The notes under the pieces: model-generated
The model's input: the letters and a program-made list of their open reading frames with translations, nothing else
Database searches by the model: none
What the model was told of the DNA's origin: nothing
Assembly: GCF_014873145.1 (NCBI RefSeq)
Contig: NZ_JADBEK010000001.1
Span: 9,672,001-9,736,000 of the forward strand
Source: Nonomuraea angiospora
Lineage (GTDB): Bacteria; Actinomycetota; Actinomycetes; Streptosporangiales; Streptosporangiaceae
Direction of reading: 5' to 3'
DNA: 64,000 nt
Made by a program: the position numbers and the translations under genes
Shown here: one piece after another, positions 42,041 through 50,236 of the stretch
How the letters are laid out: every line of letters starts with the position of its first letter
Numbering within the stretch: position 1 is the first letter of the stretch

Positions 42041-42418
42041 ATGTCGTCTGAGGTCACCAGAAAGCCGATGCTGACCGTGACTTCCGGCCTCTCGCGAAAC
42101 GCCGTCATCCTCAAGCTCGAGGGCGAACTCGACGTCAACGTGCTGCAGGTGCTGCGCGAGCACCTCGAGCCCGTCTGGGCCCTTCCCCCCAAACCCTTCC
42201 TGATCCTCGACCTGGGCGAGCTCTCCTTCTGCGACTCCATGGGGATGAACGAGCTCGTCGGCGTCATGCAGCGGTGCGAGTCCAGAGGGACCCGGCTGCT
42301 GCTCGGAGGGGTTCAGGGGGTCATGGCCAGGGTGCTGTCGATCACCGGGCTGCGGCACGCGTTCGAGGTCTTCGCCCGGCTCGACGACGCGTTACGGCTC
42401 GCCGTGGCCACGCCCTGA
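42041..42418 (+). CDS. STAS-domain anti-sigma factor antagonist
   Basis: A 125-residue single STAS domain. 'NAVILKLEGELDVNVLQVLREHL' is the first strand/helix unit, and 'LILDLGELSFCDSMGMNELVGVMQRCESRG' holds the conserved Asp-Ser pair whose Ser is phosphorylated by anti-sigma kinases. The ATG at 42041 follows AGAAGGA by 8 nt; the longer frame from 41933 lacks such a signal. It should bind a RsbW/SpoIIAB-type kinase to release a sigma factor. No kinase or sigma gene is adjacent, so its partner is elsewhere. Its stop abuts that of the convergent gene, with no base between. Confidence 0.87.
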   Translation: MSSEVTRKPMLTVTSGLSRNAVILKLEGELDVNVLQVLREHLEPVWALPPKPFLILDLGELSFCDSMGMNELVGVMQRCESRGTRLLLGGVQGVMARVLSITGLRHAFEVFARLDDALRLAVATP

Positions 42419-42931
42419 CTACGTCTGGGGAATGCGCCGCCCGGTGCGGCCGTCGGTCAGGACGTAGTCCGGCTTCTCCCGCAGGGGCAGCTTCAGCGCG
42501 GCCCGGCCGCTCTCGACCTGCACCGGCAGGGTGAACACGCGCTGGTGGTGGCTCGTGAGCGCGGCCGGGTGGCTGCCGACGCCGGGCCCCTCGTACAGCC
42601 ATAGGCGCAGCCTGCGCCCCTCGGCCCGGACCACGACCTCGGCCGCCCCGCACTCCTGCGGGGCCGCCGCCCAGGTCAGCACGATCTCGTGGGCCACCTT
42701 CGCCGAACGGGGGACCGGGACGCGCTCCTGGCAGGAGGCCACGAGGTCGGCCACGATCGCCGGAGGGGCGGGGGTGGGCCGCTCTTCGGCGCCCATCGCG
42801 ATCGTCCCGCCTTCCAGCAGCATCAGCGTGACGACCGCGGCCACCCGTTCGCCGGTGCTCCCCCGGACGAGCAGCCACAGGCAGAGAGGGCCGAGGACGA
42901 GCCAGGCCGCACCCAGGGAGATGGCCAGCAT
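42419..42931 (-). CDS. Membrane-anchored hypothetical protein
   Basis: A 170-residue protein that starts at the ATG at 42931 behind GGGAGGTAG. Two hydrophobic stretches at the N-terminus ('MLAISLGAAWLVLGPLCLWLLV' region and 'VAAVVTLMLLEGGTIAM') are followed by an outside domain of about 120 residues. That domain has two Cys ('ASCQERVPV', 'APQECGAAEV') and beta-strand character ('RRLRLWLYEGPGV'). No family is recognised. It ends directly against the STAS gene. The role is unknown, and regulation is not visible. Confidence 0.6.
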   Translation of the reverse strand: MLAISLGAAWLVLGPLCLWLLVRGSTGERVAAVVTLMLLEGGTIAMGAEERPTPAPPAIVADLVASCQERVPVPRSAKVAHEIVLTWAAAPQECGAAEVVVRAEGRRLRLWLYEGPGVGSHPAALTSHHQRVFTLPVQVESGRAALKLPLREKPDYVLTDGRTGRRIPQT

Positions 42932-43064
42932 GTATCTACCTCCCGCGACAAGGAGTTTGTGACTCACCGTATTACTACGGCTCCGGAGGGGGTTCGTCCT
43001 CTTGAATATCACATGAACGCAGCGTTGCCTATCGCATACGTTTGGTGATCAAGTGTGATGCTGG

Positions 43065-43634
43065 TCACCCCAGGACGGGCGCCCCCCGCAGGGTGGCGCC
43101 CGCGTCCTTCAGCTCCGCCAGCGCCACCTCCGTGGTCGTCGCGGCCACGCCGGCCGTCAGGTCGAGCAGCACCCGCACCGCCAGCCCGTGCTTGACCGCG
43201 TCGAGGGCCGTCGCGCGCACGCAGTGGTCCGTGGCGATCCCGACCACGTCCACCTCGTGCACCCCGCGCTGCCCGAGCCACTCGGCCAGCGGGACCCCGT
43301 CGCTCGAAAGGCCCTCGAAACCGCTGTACGCGGCGGCGTAGGCGCCCTTGCTGAACACTTCCTCCACCTCCGACACGTCGAACGACGGGTGGAAGTCGGC
43401 TCCCGGGGTCCCGGCCACGCAGTGCGCCGGCCACCTTGAGACGTAGTCGGGAGATTCGGCGAAGTGGTCGCCGGGCGAGATGTGGTAGTCGCGGGTCGCC
43501 ACCACGTGGTCATAGCCGTGTTCGGCCATGTGGCGAGTGATCGCCGCCGCCACCTCCGAGCCGCCGGCCACGGGCAGGCTGCCGCCCTCGCAGAAGTCGT
43601 TCTGCACATCGACGATGATCAGTGCGGTCCCCAT
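43065..43634 (-). CDS. pncA: Nicotinamidase (isochorismatase fold)
   Basis: A 189-residue amidase that turns nicotinamide into nicotinate in the NAD salvage pathway. The catalytic Asp is Asp9 in 'IIVDVQNDF', Lys is in 'VFSKGAYAA', and the Cys nucleophile is in 'GIATDHCVRATALDA'. The metal-site block is 'DYHISPGDHF'. The ATG at 43634 is 7 nt from TAGAGT, so the gene is leaderless; the frame start at 43643 is not needed. pncB lies immediately upstream on the same strand, which places two consecutive salvage steps together. The enzyme would also activate pyrazinamide-type compounds, as in mycobacteria. Confidence 0.92.
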   Translation of the reverse strand: MGTALIIVDVQNDFCEGGSLPVAGGSEVAAAITRHMAEHGYDHVVATRDYHISPGDHFAESPDYVSRWPAHCVAGTPGADFHPSFDVSEVEEVFSKGAYAAAYSGFEGLSSDGVPLAEWLGQRGVHEVDVVGIATDHCVRATALDAVKHGLAVRVLLDLTAGVAATTTEVALAELKDAGATLRGAPVLG

Positions 43635-43641
43635 ATTCAGC

Positions 43642-43647
43642 ACTCTA
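43642..43647 (-). promoter_or_regulatory. -10 box TAGAGT of leaderless pncA
   Basis: On the minus strand TAGAGT ends 7 nt before the ATG at 43634. The hairpin at 43668-43691 separates it from pncB transcription. Confidence 0.55.
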
Positions 43648-43667
43648 ATGACCGGGCCCGCCCTCCG

Positions 43668-43691
43668 GCCCCCCGCCCCGCTGCCGGGGGC
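43668..43691 (-). terminator. Hairpin between pncB and pncA
   Basis: GCCCCC and GGGGGC arms with a 12-nt loop lie 3 nt after the pncB stop. With the pncA promoter just downstream, it would allow separate expression of the two genes. Confidence 0.4.
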
Positions 43692-43694
43692 GCG

Positions 43695-44984
43695 TCAGGC
43701 GAACTCCGTGGGGATGGCCGCGTACCCCCTGCCGAGGTGCAGGGCCTCCTGGGGGAGGCTGGCGACGGCGGCGGCGTGGCGCTCGCGGGCGGCGGTCAGG
43801 GGCTCCCTGCCCACCACCTGCCCGTCGCGCACCAGCTCGTGCAGCAGGGGGATGCCGCCTTCGGGGGCCAGGCCGCCGGTGGTGATCAGCTCGGTCTCCA
43901 CGTTGCCCGCGTCGTCCAGGAGCCGGTACGCCTGCTTGCGGCCCCCGCGCGACGGCTTGCCCACCGAGCGCTTGGCCACGGCCTCCAGCCTGCCCGTGGC
44001 TGTCTCCCTCGCCACCAGCTTGTACACCAGGGCCGCCGTGGGCACGCCGGACCCGGTCACCAGGGACGTGCCGACGCCGTAACCGTCGACGGGGGCGGCG
44101 GCGAGCGCGGCGATGGCGTACTCGTCCAGGTCGGAGGTGACCAGGATGCGGGTGTCGAAGGCTCCGAGCGCGTCGAGCTGCTCGCGCACCTCCTGCGCGG
44201 CGGCGGCCAGGTCGCCGGAGTCGATGCGGACCGCGCCCAGCTCCGGCCCGGCCAGCTCCACGGCCGTGCGCACCGCCTCGGCCACGTCGTACGTGTCCAC
44301 CAGCAGCGTCGTCTTGCGGCCGAGCGAGGCGATCTGGGCCTCGAACGCCTCCTTCTCCGAGTCGTGCAGCAACGTGAACGCGTGCGCCGCCGTGCCGGCC
44401 GTGGGCACGCCGTAGGCGTACCCGGCCATGAGGTTGGAGGTGGAGGCGAAACCGGCGATGTACGCGGCCCGGGCGGCGGCCACGGCGGCGCCCTCGTGGG
44501 TGCGGCGCGAGCCCATCTCGATGAGCGGCCGCTTGCCCGCGGCGTTGGTCATGCGGGAGGCCGCCGAGGCGATCGCGCAGTCATGGTTGAGGATCGACAG
44601 GGTGAGGGTCTCGAGCAGCACGGCCTCCGCGAACGTGCCCTCCACGATCATGATGGGGGAGGCCGGGAAGTAGAGGTCGCCCTCGCGGTAGCCGTAGACG
44701 TTTCCGGAAAACCGGTAATCGGCGAGAAACGCCAGAGTGTCGTCGTCGACGACGTGCCTCTCCCGCAAATAGGTGAGTTCTTCCTCACTGAAGCGGAAGC
44801 GTTCTAGCTCGTCCAGGACACGTCCGGTCCCGGCGACCACCCCGTAGCGCCTGCCACCCGGCAGATGCCTGGCGAACACCTCGAAAACGGCGCGCCTGTG
44901 CGCCGCCCCGCTCCGGAGCGCCGCCTGCAGCATCGTCAGCTCATAGTGATCTGTGAGCAACGCAGTGCTCATGGTCAATGTCAC
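43695..44984 (-). CDS. pncB: Nicotinate phosphoribosyltransferase
   Basis: A 429-residue enzyme that joins nicotinate to PRPP in NAD salvage. Typical blocks are 'ALLTDHYELTMLQAALRSG' at the N-terminus, 'EGTFAEAVLLETLTLSILNHDCAIASAASRM', 'EMGSRRTHEGAAVAAARAAYIAGFASTSNL', and 'VRIDSGDLAAAAQEVREQLD' with 'VTSDLDEYAI' in the barrel. The long frame starts far upstream at 45119, inside the divergent clpS gene. I choose GTG at 44984 because TAGTCT lies 7 nt before it. The position back-to-back with clpS matches pncB1 and clpS in M. tuberculosis. Confidence 0.92.
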   Translation of the reverse strand: MTLTMSTALLTDHYELTMLQAALRSGAAHRRAVFEVFARHLPGGRRYGVVAGTGRVLDELERFRFSEEELTYLRERHVVDDDTLAFLADYRFSGNVYGYREGDLYFPASPIMIVEGTFAEAVLLETLTLSILNHDCAIASAASRMTNAAGKRPLIEMGSRRTHEGAAVAAARAAYIAGFASTSNLMAGYAYGVPTAGTAAHAFTLLHDSEKEAFEAQIASLGRKTTLLVDTYDVAEAVRTAVELAGPELGAVRIDSGDLAAAAQEVREQLDALGAFDTRILVTSDLDEYAIAALAAAPVDGYGVGTSLVTGSGVPTAALVYKLVARETATGRLEAVAKRSVGKPSRGGRKQAYRLLDDAGNVETELITTGGLAPEGGIPLLHELVRDGQVVGREPLTAARERHAAAVASLPQEALHLGRGYAAIPTEFA

Positions 44985-44991
44985 GACTCGA

Positions 44992-44997
44992 AGACTA
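44992..44997 (-). promoter_or_regulatory. -10 box TAGTCT of leaderless pncB
   Basis: On the minus strand TAGTCT ends 7 nt before the GTG at 44984. Only 40 bp separate this start codon from the divergent clpS start. Confidence 0.55.
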
Positions 44998-45011
44998 CGG
45001 CCCAGATAGGG

Positions 45012-45017
45012 CAGACT
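45012..45017 (+). promoter_or_regulatory. -10-like CAGACT of clpS
   Basis: CAGACT ends 7 nt before the GTG at 45025. It differs from the TANNNT pattern at the first base only. The -35 region would lie inside the pncB promoter. Confidence 0.4.
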
Positions 45018-45024
45018 TCTGGAT

Positions 45025-45318
45025 GTGGGTAGCACCGCTCCAATCGCCGTCGAGCGTCCGTCATCGGACGTCCGGCCCGATCTGCCATGGGTGACCATCG
45101 TCTGGAACGACCCGGTCAACCTGATGTCCTACGTGACCTATGTCTTCCAATCGGTCTTCGGCTACACGAGGGAGAAGGCCGAAAAACTCATGCTGGACGT
45201 ACACCACAAGGGCAAGGCCGTCGTGTCCAGTGGCACGCGGGAAGAGATGGAACGCGATGTGCAGATTCTCCACTCCTACGGCCTGTGGGCGACGGTCCAG
45301 CCGGACTCGGTCAAGTGA
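45025..45318 (+). CDS. clpS: ATP-dependent Clp protease adaptor ClpS
   Basis: A 97-residue adaptor that delivers N-end-rule substrates to the Clp chaperone-protease. The conserved core reads '[22 protein letters not shown]', then '[27 protein letters not shown]'. The N-D-P, the Met and the two His line the N-degron pocket. The N-terminal 20 residues are a flexible extension. The GTG at 45025 is probably leaderless. It is followed by DUF2017 and mec, the order found in many actinobacteria. Confidence 0.93.
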   Translation: MGSTAPIAVERPSSDVRPDLPWVTIVWNDPVNLMSYVTYVFQSVFGYTREKAEKLMLDVHHKGKAVVSSGTREEMERDVQILHSYGLWATVQPDSVK

Positions 45319-45346
45319 GGCACATGAGGTCAGTGAGGCGGCACGG

Positions 45347-45871
45347 GTGACATCGGGGTTCTCGTCGGGCAAGGGCGGCGTCGTCGTCGCGGAGTTCGAG
45401 GCCGCGGAGGTCTCGCTCCTACGCTCGCTCGTGTCGATGATGCTGGGCATCGTGGAGCCCGGCCGGACCAGCGACGACCCGCTGGAGCGGGCGCTGGGCA
45501 TCGGCGGGGGAGAGGCGCCGACCGACCCGGTGCTGGCCAGGCTGTTCCCGTCGGCGTACGAGGACGAGAAGGATTCGGCGGAGTTCCGCCGCTACACCGA
45601 GGCCACCCTGCGCGACGGCAAGCGGGCCGACGCGCAGACCGTCTTCGACACCGCCAGGTCGGGCCGCGCGGAGCTCACGCCCGAGCAGGCCCAGGCCTGG
45701 CTGCGCTCGCTCAACGACGTGCGCCTGACGCTCGGCACCAAGCTCGACGTGACCGAGGAGGTCCACGACGAGATCGCCGTGATGTCCGAGGACGACCCCC
45801 GCTACCCGGCCTACCTCACCTATGACTGGCTGACCTACCTCCAGGACAGCCTGGTCCGGGCCCTCTGGTAA
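45347..45871 (+). CDS. DUF2017 protein
   Basis: A 174-residue helical protein. The blocks 'EVSLLRSLVSMMLGIVEPG', 'DPVLARLFPSAYEDEKDSAEFRRYTE' and 'LRSLNDVRLTLGTKLDVTEEVHDEI' are those of DUF2017, which always follows clpS in actinobacteria and has no assigned role. The GTG at 45347 is chosen, since the conserved part starts about 14 residues later; the frame upstream overlaps clpS. It lies 28 nt after clpS. Its TAA stop (45869-45871) is also the first half of the -10 box of mec. A link to ClpS function is only suggested by the constant pairing. Confidence 0.85.
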   Translation: MTSGFSSGKGGVVVAEFEAAEVSLLRSLVSMMLGIVEPGRTSDDPLERALGIGGGEAPTDPVLARLFPSAYEDEKDSAEFRRYTEATLRDGKRADAQTVFDTARSGRAELTPEQAQAWLRSLNDVRLTLGTKLDVTEEVHDEIAVMSEDDPRYPAYLTYDWLTYLQDSLVRALW

Positions 45872-45874
45872 CTT
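45869..45874 (+). promoter_or_regulatory. -10 box TAACTT overlapping the DUF2017 stop codon
   Basis: TAACTT begins with the TAA stop and ends 6 nt before the ATG at 45881. The arrangement is the same as at 21125-21130. Confidence 0.55.
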
Positions 45875-45880
45875 CCGGGC

Positions 45881-46282
45881 ATGCTGTCGATCTCGCAGGA
45901 ACTGGTGGACAAGATCGTCGCCCATGCCCGCGCCGACCACCCCGACGAGGCGTGCGGGGTCATCGCGGGCAGGAACGGGGTCCCCGAGCGGTTCGTCCCG
46001 ATGGAGAACGCCGAACGCTCGCCCACCTTCTACCGCTTCGACTCCATGGAGCAGCTGCGCGTCTGGCGTGAGATGGACGACCGCGACGAGGAGCCCGTCG
46101 TGATCTACCACTCCCACACGGCCACCGAGGCGTACCCGTCGCGCACCGACGTCTCCTACGCCTCCGAGCCGGACGCCCACTACGTCCTGGTCTCCACGCG
46201 GGACGAGGACGAGGTGGAGTTCCGCTCGTACCGCATCCTCGACGGAGTGATTACCGAGGAAGAGGTAAGGTTTCTCCCATGA
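45881..46282 (+). CDS. mec: JAMM/M67 metallopeptidase Mec
   Basis: A 133-residue JAB1/MPN protease. The JAMM site reads: Glu in 'PDEACGVIAGR', 'YHSHTATEAYPSRTDVSY' giving H-x-H and the S-x-x-D pair. In M. tuberculosis the homologous Mec+ cuts cysteine from the end of the carrier protein CysO. The next genes here are cysO and cysM, so that pathway is complete. The ATG at 45881 is probably leaderless. The stop overlaps the first codon of a 34-codon leader ORF as ATGA (46279-46282). Confidence 0.9.
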   Translation: MLSISQELVDKIVAHARADHPDEACGVIAGRNGVPERFVPMENAERSPTFYRFDSMEQLRVWREMDDRDEEPVVIYHSHTATEAYPSRTDVSYASEPDAHYVLVSTRDEDEVEFRSYRILDGVITEEEVRFLP

Positions 46283-46383
46283 TGGCCAGGCCGGTGCAGA
46301 GCTTCCTCTTCGCGCATACTCCGGCTGTCGTTCTCTACGACTGTCCCGCGAGAAATCTGCCGCTTCACTGCCACTGGGCGTGA
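46279..46383 (+). CDS. Putative 34-residue leader peptide before cysO
   Basis: ATG at 46279 overlaps the mec stop (ATGA) and lies behind the purine-rich AGAGGTAAGG, so ribosomes finishing mec can start here. The ORF ends TGA at 46383. The product includes two Cys codons near its end ('DCPARNLPLHCHWA' is the C-terminal part), just where a nested hairpin region begins. Leader peptides with Cys codons control sulfur and cysteine genes in other actinobacteria by ribosome stalling. I infer the same here because the next gene makes the cysteine carrier CysO. An alternative is that this is merely an open frame; a start at 46282 is equally possible. Confidence 0.55.
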   Translation: MMARPVQSFLFAHTPAVVLYDCPARNLPLHCHWA

Positions 46384-46466
46384 CAGCAGGGCGGCAGCCC
46401 GACGAACAGATTTCTTGCCGGAAGGTCCCGCGGAATCCGCATCCCGCAATCGGTGTTGCTGCGGAT
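46351..46466 (+). promoter_or_regulatory. Structured leader of cysO-cysM with mutually exclusive stems
   Basis: AGAAATCTG (46351-46359) pairs perfectly with CAGATTTCT (46407-46415). CTGCCGC (46357-46363) pairs with GCGGCAG (46391-46397); the two stems share bases 46357-46359, so they compete. A further hairpin joins ATCCGCA (46435-46441) to TGCGGAT (46460-46466) with inner GCAA/TTGC pairs, ending 16 nt before the GAGGAG of cysO. The leader ORF stops inside the first stem region, as expected of an attenuator that responds to translation of its Cys codons. Confidence 0.5.
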
Positions 46467-46497
46467 GGGACGACCTGATCTGAGGAGACTGAGCGCG

Positions 46498-47719
<1,222 letters not shown>

Positions 47720-47760
47720 CGGCACCAAAACCGGGCGGCACAAAAACCTGACGGCACAAA

Positions 47761-47801
47761 AAACCGGGCGGCCGGTCCCTCGTGGACCGGCCGCCCGGTT
47801 T
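47761..47801. terminator. Bidirectional terminator, cysM / DUF3352 gene
   Basis: A perfect 18-bp stem (47761-47778 with 47784-47801) with loop CTCGT, preceded by an A-run on one side and ending in TTT on the other. It serves both converging genes. Before it, a 15-17-bp motif like CTGACGGCACAAAA is repeated three times (47716-47760). Confidence 0.9.
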
Positions 47802-49714
47802 CAGTTGAACAGCACCCGCAGCGAGAACGTCGCCTCGGTGTCGGTCTGCGTGCCGCTCATCCCCACGGCCCGCAGCACCTGCAGGTTGGCCTTGTCGTCG
47901 CCCTGCATGGACTTGAGGTAGAGGCTCTCCACCTTGTCCAGGTCCACGAAGACCGCGTAGTTGGCGTCGTCCGCGTTGGGGATCGCCGTCTGGAACGTCT
48001 CCGAGTCGCCCAGCGTGCCCTCACCGGCCAGCTGCTTGGCGTACTCGTCCGTCGTCGCCACGGTGAAGACGCCGTCGCCGGCGACCTTGGCGATCTGCGG
48101 CGCTCCCTGACCCTGGGAGGTCAGCGCCTGCTGGACCTTGTCGACGATGGCCTGCGCCTTGGCCGGGTCGGTGGCGATGCGCACGCCGCCCTTGATCTGG
48201 TCGCCGCCCAGGCCCTGGCTGTCCACGGCGAGCGTGAAGTTCTTGCCGAAGATCGTGGCCAGGTCGCCGGGGAGCTGCAGCCCGAGCTGGCTCTGCGCCT
48301 GCTCCAGCATCTGCTTGACCTCGGCGCCGCCGGTCGCCGCGGCCTGCTTCTGGATCTGGGCCCACTGCTTGGTGACCATCTGGTCGAGGCCGGAGATCGA
48401 CACGGCGCCCGCCGTGGTGGCGGGCAGCGTGCCCAGGTTGGCCTTGGGCAGGTCGCCCTCGGGGGTCATGCCCTTGGCGCCGCGCACGAGGCCGGCGAGC
48501 TCGACGTACGCGCTGTCGAAGCGCAGCGCGCCGGCGAACCTGGCGTCCTTGACCTGGTCCACCAGGGCGGCCTGCTCGGCCGGGACCTCCTTCTTGGCCA
48601 GCTCCATGAGCCCGCCCATGTCGGCCCAGAACGACAGCACGCCCTGCTCGCCGACCGCGCCCATGTCGTCGCTGAACTCGGCGTTGTCGGCCAGGCTGCC
48701 CTCCGACTTCGCGTACTTGTCGGCCAGCTCCTGGGTCGAGCTCAGCAGCGCGTAGTCGTCACGGAAGGCGAGGCCGTACTTCTCGCCCTTCATCAGCTTG
48801 GCGATGCCGGCCTTGGCCTGCGCCTCGTCCTTGATCTGGACGGCCACCGCGAAGTCGGGCTCCTCCTTGCCCGAGGGCACGGCGGCGAAGCCGACCCTGC
48901 TGCCGAGCCAGGGGTCGACGTCCTTGGCGAAGTCGACCTTGGCATCGGAGTCGGAGTTGAGCGTGTCGAAGAGCGCCTTGCGCGGGTCCTCGCCGGTGAA
49001 GGAGTCCTTGGTGACCGTGAACTTCCTGGCGATCTGGAACAGCGCCAGCTTCTGGTTCGCGGCCGGGTCCAGGTCGAGCCGGGCGTAGGCGATCGAGTTG
49101 GCGGGCAGGACCTCGTTCGGCTGCGTGCCGCCGCCGCCGATGGCGTTCATGGCCCACACGGCGCCGCCGCCGAGCAGGATCACCGCGAGCGCGGCGGCCG
49201 CGGCGATGATCCAGGTCTTGCGGCCCTTCTTGGCCGGTTGCGCCGGGCCGAACCCCTCGGGTCCCTGCTGCTGCCAGCCGCCCTGGGCGTACTGGTCGTT
49301 CTGCCAACCTTGCTGCTGCTGTTCCTGCTGCCAGCCCTGGCCCTGTTGCCAGCCCTGCTGCTCCTGCTGCCAGCCCTGCTGCGGCGGCTGCTGCTGCTGC
49401 CAGCCGCCCTGGGCCTGCTGCTGGCCCTGCTGCCAGCTCTGCTGCTGGCCGTAGGAGCCCTGCTGGCCGTAGCCGGCGTCGTAGGGGGGCTGCTGCTGCT
49501 GCTGCCCGTACCCCTGCTGAGGGTTGTACGGCTGCTGCTGGCCGTAGGACGCCTGCTGGCCGTAGCCCCCCTGCTGGTAGGGCTGCTGCGGCGGGTACGG
49601 CTGTCCCGATGACTGAGGCATCGGCGCGGGGTTCTCCGGCTGCTGCCCCTGGTTCCAGTTGTACGCCGTGGTCCGGTCAGGATCCTGGCCGTAGGGGGGA
49701 TTATTCGCAGACAT
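47801..49714 (-). CDS. DUF3352 membrane protein with Gln/Gly/Tyr-rich cytoplasmic tail
   Basis: A 637-residue protein. Residues 1-160 are Gln, Gly, Tyr, Pro and Trp in short repeats (GYGQQ, GWQQ), a disordered, prion-like composition. One membrane helix follows at about 170-195 ('WIIAAAAALAVILLGGGAVW'). The 440-residue outside domain is the DUF3352 fold ('LPANSIAYARLDLDPAANQKLALFQIARKF', 'DDYALLSSTQELADKYAKSEGSLADN'). No biochemical role is known for DUF3352. The ATG at 49714 follows a GTG one codon earlier. The gene converges with cysM and lies between cysM and a PRC-barrel gene; orthologues in other clusters are not at this position. Confidence 0.85.
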   Translation of the reverse strand: MSANNPPYGQDPDRTTAYNWNQGQQPENPAPMPQSSGQPYPPQQPYQQGGYGQQASYGQQQPYNPQQGYGQQQQQPPYDAGYGQQGSYGQQQSWQQGQQQAQGGWQQQQPPQQGWQQEQQGWQQGQGWQQEQQQQGWQNDQYAQGGWQQQGPEGFGPAQPAKKGRKTWIIAAAAALAVILLGGGAVWAMNAIGGGGTQPNEVLPANSIAYARLDLDPAANQKLALFQIARKFTVTKDSFTGEDPRKALFDTLNSDSDAKVDFAKDVDPWLGSRVGFAAVPSGKEEPDFAVAVQIKDEAQAKAGIAKLMKGEKYGLAFRDDYALLSSTQELADKYAKSEGSLADNAEFSDDMGAVGEQGVLSFWADMGGLMELAKKEVPAEQAALVDQVKDARFAGALRFDSAYVELAGLVRGAKGMTPEGDLPKANLGTLPATTAGAVSISGLDQMVTKQWAQIQKQAAATGGAEVKQMLEQAQSQLGLQLPGDLATIFGKNFTLAVDSQGLGGDQIKGGVRIATDPAKAQAIVDKVQQALTSQGQGAPQIAKVAGDGVFTVATTDEYAKQLAGEGTLGDSETFQTAIPNADDANYAVFVDLDKVESLYLKSMQGDDKANLQVLRAVGMSGTQTDTEATFSLRVLFN

Positions 49715-49799
49715 CACTCAACTCACAATGTGGACTTTTGACCACAGAGAAGTTAGCTGATGTTGCTAGACGGGCGCTTGCAATGTGCTGAAGTGAGAT

Positions 49800-50126
49800 T
49801 CAGACCCGGGTGAGTTCCTTTCTGAGCGCATTGATGTGGACCTCGCCGGTTCCGTAGTCGGCGACGCACGACCACGGCACGAATGTGCAGCCCACATAGA
49901 CCAGGCGGGACAGCGAGCGGGACAGCCAGGACGCGCGGTCCTGGTTCTCCCGGGTGAGACCGAGCAGCAGCGGCGCCCGGCGGCTGGAGACGATCAGTCC
50001 GTAGACGGTGTGGCTCTTCTGGAGTTCGCCCCTGTGCTTGATCACGCGGATGTCGACCACGTGGCCGACCCATATCCCGTCGGAGTCCCAGACGGACTGA
50101 CCGAGGAGTTCGGTGACACTTGCCAT
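49800..50126 (-). CDS. PRC-barrel domain protein
   Basis: A 108-residue protein made almost wholly of one PRC-barrel-like unit ('VTELLGQSVWDSDGIWVGHVVDIRV', 'HTVYGLIVSSRRAPLLLGL'), a small beta barrel that binds RNA or proteins. No clear ribosome-binding site precedes the ATG at 50126 (GAAAG at 9 nt). It lies 86 nt from the start of the DUF3352 gene on the same strand. A role cannot be given; members act in RNA maturation or photosynthetic assembly. Confidence 0.68.
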   Translation of the reverse strand: MASVTELLGQSVWDSDGIWVGHVVDIRVIKHRGELQKSHTVYGLIVSSRRAPLLLGLTRENQDRASWLSRSLSRLVYVGCTFVPWSCVADYGTGEVHINALRKELTRV

Positions 50127-50236
50127 GATCGAACTTTCTCAACCGAATCATGTTTTCGCAGGTAGGCACGCTGATAGCGGGATGCCATAGACTATGCGGG
50201 CGCTAGAACATAATTCCGGAGTTGAGGCGGGCGCGG

